Position numbers and translations under genes: made by a program. This document shows, piece after piece, positions 13,501 to 19,500 of a stretch of DNA of 64,000 nt (positions are counted from its first letter, which is position 1; every line of letters starts with the position of its first letter). The DNA comes from Undaria pinnatifida (taxonomy: Eukaryota > Sar > Phaeophyceae > Laminariales > Alariaceae). The DNA is taken from positions 10,943,709 to 11,007,708 of the forward strand of contig JABAKD010000008.1 in the NCBI GenBank assembly GCA_012845835.1, read 5' to 3'. The notes beneath the pieces are model-generated. The model had not been told where the DNA came from. It worked only from the letters and a program-made list of their open reading frames with translations, and did not search any database.

Positions 13501-16500
13501 CCCCCCCCCCCCCCCCCCCCCCGCTCATTTGGCTCCGTCCCGAAAAAAAGGCGTGGTTTATTATCAAAACGACTAAGGCATGCAACAAAAGAGGTACGCC
13601 CCGCCCCCGCCCCCGCCCCCGCCCCCGCCCCCGCCCCCGTCCCCGCCCCCGCTCGCCCTCATTTTGCGCGCCACTACGTGTGACCCCCCCCCCTTCTTAC
13701 GCCGCACGATGTTTGCCGACTATAATAGGCGGGTGGCAGTTCAGCGCCAACTTGCGGCCTTGGGGGGAGCTACCATCTCTGGGCTTCGGCACGGGATCGG
13801 GCCTGGAGAACAAGGACGAGGTCTTAGACGCACTCGAGGTGAGCGACAGCAGTGAAAAAACTTGCCGCAGAGAGCATCGTTGTCACGCATCCCACAGAGC
13901 ACGATCTGGATCACGATCTGGATCACGATCTGGATCACGATCTGGATCACGATCTGGATCACGATCTGGATCACGATCTGGATCACGATCTGGATCATAT
14001 GAAGCCTGTGTTTTGCAGTCGTTTCCTTTTTAGATCGGACATGTGACGGCCAACCTATCCCGCTCCGCTCAGAGTTCGCTTTTGGTGCGGTGCGCTTGCA
14101 TGTGTGAGCTTCTTTCCGTACACTCAATTAGCTCGCACCCGGTCGTGTGCACCGACCGTACCACGGTCCCCCTGACACTCGTTGTTTTAGTTGTCCTCCT
14201 TGTACGTTACCGCTCTTCGCTTTCCTTCCGTGAGTGGTCTCTTCTGCGGCGTATGTTGTGTCTCGTTGACCGTCCCACGACGAGGGCGGGAATAAACGAA
14301 TACCGTCTTGAATCTACCGTCCCCGTGGAGCATAGAAATTAACGAATGTCTTTGAATTATCACCGGTACTATGGGCTAATTAATTTTGCATTGATTACCT
14401 CGCGCTTTCCGGACGATACAGTATACGGACAAAGTGATGCTTATTGTGTGTTGTAGAGAGAACGAGGCATGTCCGTGTCGGGAGTCTGGGTCATAGGGGT
14501 TTTAGATTGGTTGCATCAGGATTTCCGGCGATAGAACGTTTTTTGCTTTTTTATCACTCGTAGTTCTATCCGCTAACGATATTGGATACACAGCACAATC
14601 AACGTGAATCGACATCCATCTGACCTCTTGTTTTGCTTCCCTTTATAGGCGGCTCGCTGCTGAACATAATAGGGTCACACAGCAAAATCAACCATCAATC
14701 GACATCCTTTGCCTCTGGCTTCGCTGCGCGATGCTGTACGTACAATAGTTCGCTGCTGAGCACGTTGGACTGGAGTACACAGCAATCAACGGTCAGTCGA
14801 CACCATTACCTTGCCCCTTGAAAATAGTGGAGGTACGGCGAATACTGGCAGCATGTGCAACGTTTATAGTCTAACTCTGTCTGCTGAAGGTTGTTGGCTA
14901 CACACCACCATCAACGTCAATCAACATCACTTACTTGATCTCTTTTTTTGCTGCACAATAGACATCCCTTTCCTATTTTTGTTTGCTGCACGTTGCATAA
15001 TAGGTAGCTCGCAGAGAGGCCCAGGATGAGAGGGAGCGCGTGGCGGAGGTCAGGCGTCAGCGAGAAATCGCCAGACAAAAGAGGTGGGCGAAGCCTAGCC
15101 ATTTGTCCTATAGGGTAAAGGGTAGAGCTGTGAGTCGTCACGACTTAATTCACAAACTAGTTATTAGTCGGACTAACAGCCATTTACCGGACGTGCCGAC
15201 TATCCGACTTATTGGGTTTCCATCCGTGCAAGAAGAGCTGTTTGACGCGAGATGCTTTTTTCCTTCTTTTGGCCGGGGGCGATGTTTTCGGCTCGCTTCG
15301 CCCACCTGACTTAAGTCGGCAAACTCGGCTGGCCACCAGCCGGCTTCGCCACCCGACTTGCCGGCTATTGTCACTTAGTTGGCTACGGGAACCTACCGAC
15401 TAGTTGTTAGTCGTGAAATCATGTCGAGTCACAGCTCTAGCAAACGGGGTGATTTTGGGCCCAGACGATTGAAAACTGAGGAATCACCCAATGTTGGTAT
15501 GTTGGTAATCAACCCAAAAAAAGGCTTGATTTTTTCTTAGGTTATTTTGGCGTTTTTTAACTTGATTAAACATGGTTATTTGATTATTCGTCCTGTATGG
15601 CGCTTAGTATGGTATATTACAACCTGTATGCACATTTTTCATGGTACTTTAGGATGGTGATGCTGAAACTAGTACAATTTCTTCCTACACCAAACTACAT
15701 GCACTTTTCGTTTGAGTAGATTTTAACATGGGCATTCTAAAGCCCATACACTTTATTTGTAGCATTTTTGTACACCATGCTGAAAACCATACTCGTTATT
15801 TGTGTGGTGTTTTAGTATATTATATTAAAAACCATACAGCTAAAATAATCCAATAATCAAGGACAAGTTGATTTGAAAACGGTTAGAAATAACTACAATT
15901 TGAAAACGTCATTGATCATGATTATTTTGGTTGATACCCGACCCTAGGCTACGTGTATACCGGTACACGTTAATTGCTATATGCGGACTGTCCGTGTCAC
16001 GAGGAAGTACCTAATGCTATCCTTTCAGTTCTATTAGTGTTACGCATATCCCTGGTACATTCTTTTTGGTGATTTTACGCGGGTTGTCCATCGAGTTGCA
16101 CCTAAGTAAACATTTTGACCCCGAATTGTATTTTGTCCTTTCTTTTCGTGGCAGATGTTCGACTTGCTTGAGCTACGATATCTAACCCGTAACGCAAACA
16201 TTTTCATCCCGATTTTAATTGTCCTTTTTTTTGTGGCGTATGTGTGACTTGCTTCAGCTACGATGGTACCTAAAGCGTAAATGTCCGCAACGTCCGACTG
16301 TTTTTGCTGCCCTCCACCCGCCACAGACTGGAGGAAGAGAGGCGCCGCCAGGAAGAGCTAGAGCGGTTGCAGTGGATGCGCGAGACTGAAGAGAGGAGGC
16401 GTCTTGTGCAGCAGCATATGGCTAACCTCAAGCGGCAGCGGGGGCTCGAGGCGGAGAGGAACCGCATGGCCAAGGAAGAAGACCTGGCATGGGCCTTGAT

Positions 16501-19500
16501 TCGCGAAGAAAAAAGGTATGTGGTAATGCATACCATACGAAAAATGCTCAGCAACTTCCACCTCGTTATGACCTACAGAATCTCTCTTGCATGCCCCGTC
16601 TGATCATTGTTTAAAAGTTTTTCAGCACGTTCCAGGGTGTTTCCGAAAGTTAGTTGTATCAAGCGTCGAGTTTGTTTTTCGCTGCCAGTTCGCGGCGATA
16701 AAATTGGAAAATTGGAATTTTTCGGAAACACTGATTTTGGTAAAAAAGTAAAAAAACAAATGGGACATCCCTTCCCTGGCGACGGTAAGGGGCGGTGCTC
16801 TTGGTTGTTGCTTGTATCAAAGTCTGGTTCATGCAGGCTGCTTTTTGCGGGACCATAAAAGTATCTTCGTAGACGCGGCGGAATTCATGGTTCCGCGAAC
16901 GGGAACAATAATTCAGCATATGATCGTGACTTGGGGGTATTCATTCCCTGGGGTATTCTTCCACTCCAGAGTGACTGGAGCCTGTCCTGTGCCCACGGAC
17001 TTGATTGTGCGAGTTCATGTGAGAATAACAACTACAACATGACAATAGGGCCACGCCGTTGCGTGACAGTACATTAACTTACCCCCTCAATGAGAACGTA
17101 GCCTTGATAATTCCATACCTCTGTACACTTCTCTCCGCCTGATGGCACTCCTGGCAGCGAGACTACAGCCCCCGTGAGCCAGCCAATCCCTTGCAGGATC
17201 GCTTCTCGCGGGTCGGGTCGTGCCAGGGGTGACCCGGCCCGACCCTTGGTATTTGAAAAAACCTCCTGACCCCGACCCGACCCGACCCGACCCGACCCGC
17301 ACCATGAGATATCAAACACCTCCCGTCACGAGCTGACTCGACCCGACCCGCGAGCGTTTTTTTTATGTCGCCTGGCCTGACCCGCGGGCCGGATCATGAC
17401 CCATAAACATCCCTGGTTTTTTCCACCTGTTTCATCAATGAGGTACCCGCTTTTTTCCACTGCTGGGTTTGAGTCACTGGCATGACGACTGGCTCTGTAC
17501 CTCAAATGAAACAACAAAGGCTTCAGTCGATTGGTTTGGCGCTGCGTTGCTAAATCATTCGATGGCGGCTCCATACATAACGGTGAGCAAAAAAAACGGC
17601 CGCAAGAGGTTTTAAGAACGCAAAAAAATGGAAAAGGGCGGTCACTCTAGCGCCAGTGACCCGGAGCCACCTGCGAAAAGAGGTTCCCACAAATGAGTCC
17701 CCTGCTGTACGTAGCCATGGTCAGGAATCGAACGGGGCTATCATATCCATCTCTTCTCCCCTGCCATATTTCACTTCCTCCGTCATCGATGACAACAATG
17801 TCGATCCCTGGTGTCGTATACCTGGTGTCGCCCACGTGTTGTAACGCTTTTCAAGGCTCTGGCAGATACAAAGAGCGGAAGAAGCCGCAAGAGCCGAAGA
17901 ACAGCGCGTCCGAAACTTAGAGAAAGAAGCGGCAGCCGCGGCAGCAGCAGAGGCCGAGCGTCGACTAAACGCCGAACTCGAATCCATGGCCGAAGAAGAC
18001 AAACGATCCCAAGAAGTCGAGAACGAAAGACGCGCCGCGGAAGCTATCACAAGAGAGCGAGAAGCATACCTCAGAGATCTGTACACCTCTTTTGATCCCT
18101 TGTGGGGAGCCGCGGCGTGGGGTAACGCACCGCCGGAGGATAAGCCAGATGGTGTCACCGGCGGTACCGGCGGTAACACCGGGGGTGATACCGGCGGTAA
18201 CACCGGGGGTGGTTACCGTACCCCTACCGGATGGTGGAGGGGGGCGGACGCGCCGCATATTTGGGCGGGGCCGAAAACACCGTGTTCGCGCGCTCCTAGG
18301 CTGACGCCCGGGTCGAGGTTTGTCCCTCATGCGCAGGCTGTGCTTGACGGTCTCGAGCCGCAGGCGGTCAGCGTGGGGAGATTGTCGCGGGAGTACCTGG
18401 TGCTTCTGGGATTGCCTCACGAATCCGTCCAAGACATGTACGAAAAGGTGAAAGAAAAACAACTTTGTGGGGTAGATGCCGCCTACATTATCGTTTCCCT
18501 AGAAGACGGAAAACAATGGATGTCGATTCATCCCACGGTAAAAAAGTGTTGCACGTTTTCGGGGGCAAAGGTTTCTCCTCAAGTGTGAGTGTGTGGAACG
18601 ATCGGTTACGATCGTATTAATACTATATATGATACGTTTTTTCGGAGTACGGTTTTGCCTTAAGGGCTGCAACAGTAGTAGCGCATAGAAAATGTTGGTC
18701 GGCGGTATTGCGCGAAACGCAATGTCTTCGAAGTCATGTTTCGGGTTGTGAGATACTGCGTTCCTCGTGTTAGGAGCTCAGAAGCTTCTGCTCCACCCCT
18801 GGCGTAGGGGTGCCTCTTAGGACTCGTGCGACGATAAAGGTATGAAGGTATACCTCTTTTTGGCTGTTGCACCCCTGGCGTAGGGGTGCCTCTTAGGACT
18901 CGTGCGACGATAGAGGTATGAAGGTATACCTCTTTTTGACTGTTGTACCCCTGGCGTGGGGGTGCCTCTTAGGGCGCGTGCGACGATAAAGGTATGAAGG
19001 TATACCTCTTTCTGACTGTTGTACCCCTGGCGTGGGGGTACCTATTAGGGCGCGTGCCACGACAGAGGTATGCAGGTATACCTCTTTTTGATTATGTACC
19101 CCTAGCGTGGGGGTGCCTCTTAGGACTCGTGCGACGATAGAGGTATGAAGGTATACCTCTTTTTGCTTATGTACCCCTAGCGTGGGGGTGCCTCTTAGGA
19201 CGCGTGCGACGATAGAGGTATGCAGGTATACCTCTTTTTGGCTTATGTACCCCTAGCGTGGGGGTGCCTCTTAGGACGCGTGCGACGATAGAGGCACTAA
19301 GGTATACCTCTTTTTGGCTGAAACGTTTCGTTTTCTGAACGACGGAGCTCTCCTTACAAGCCAAAGTCGTCGGAATGCCATCCTTTTTTTTGGCACGTGT
19401 TTCGTTGTGTACCTACCTACTGACTGTAGATCGTGGAATGGATTTGTCCATCCGGGGAGAAGTTTTGCTTTCCTCATTTTTTTTCTGCGAGCTCAAGTGA

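Noticed and set aside
17986-18588. Independent single-exon gene starting at the ATG at 17986
   Set aside because: Coiled-coil coding continues upstream of this ATG to the acceptor at 17855 in the same frame, and the stop lies in a family B element.
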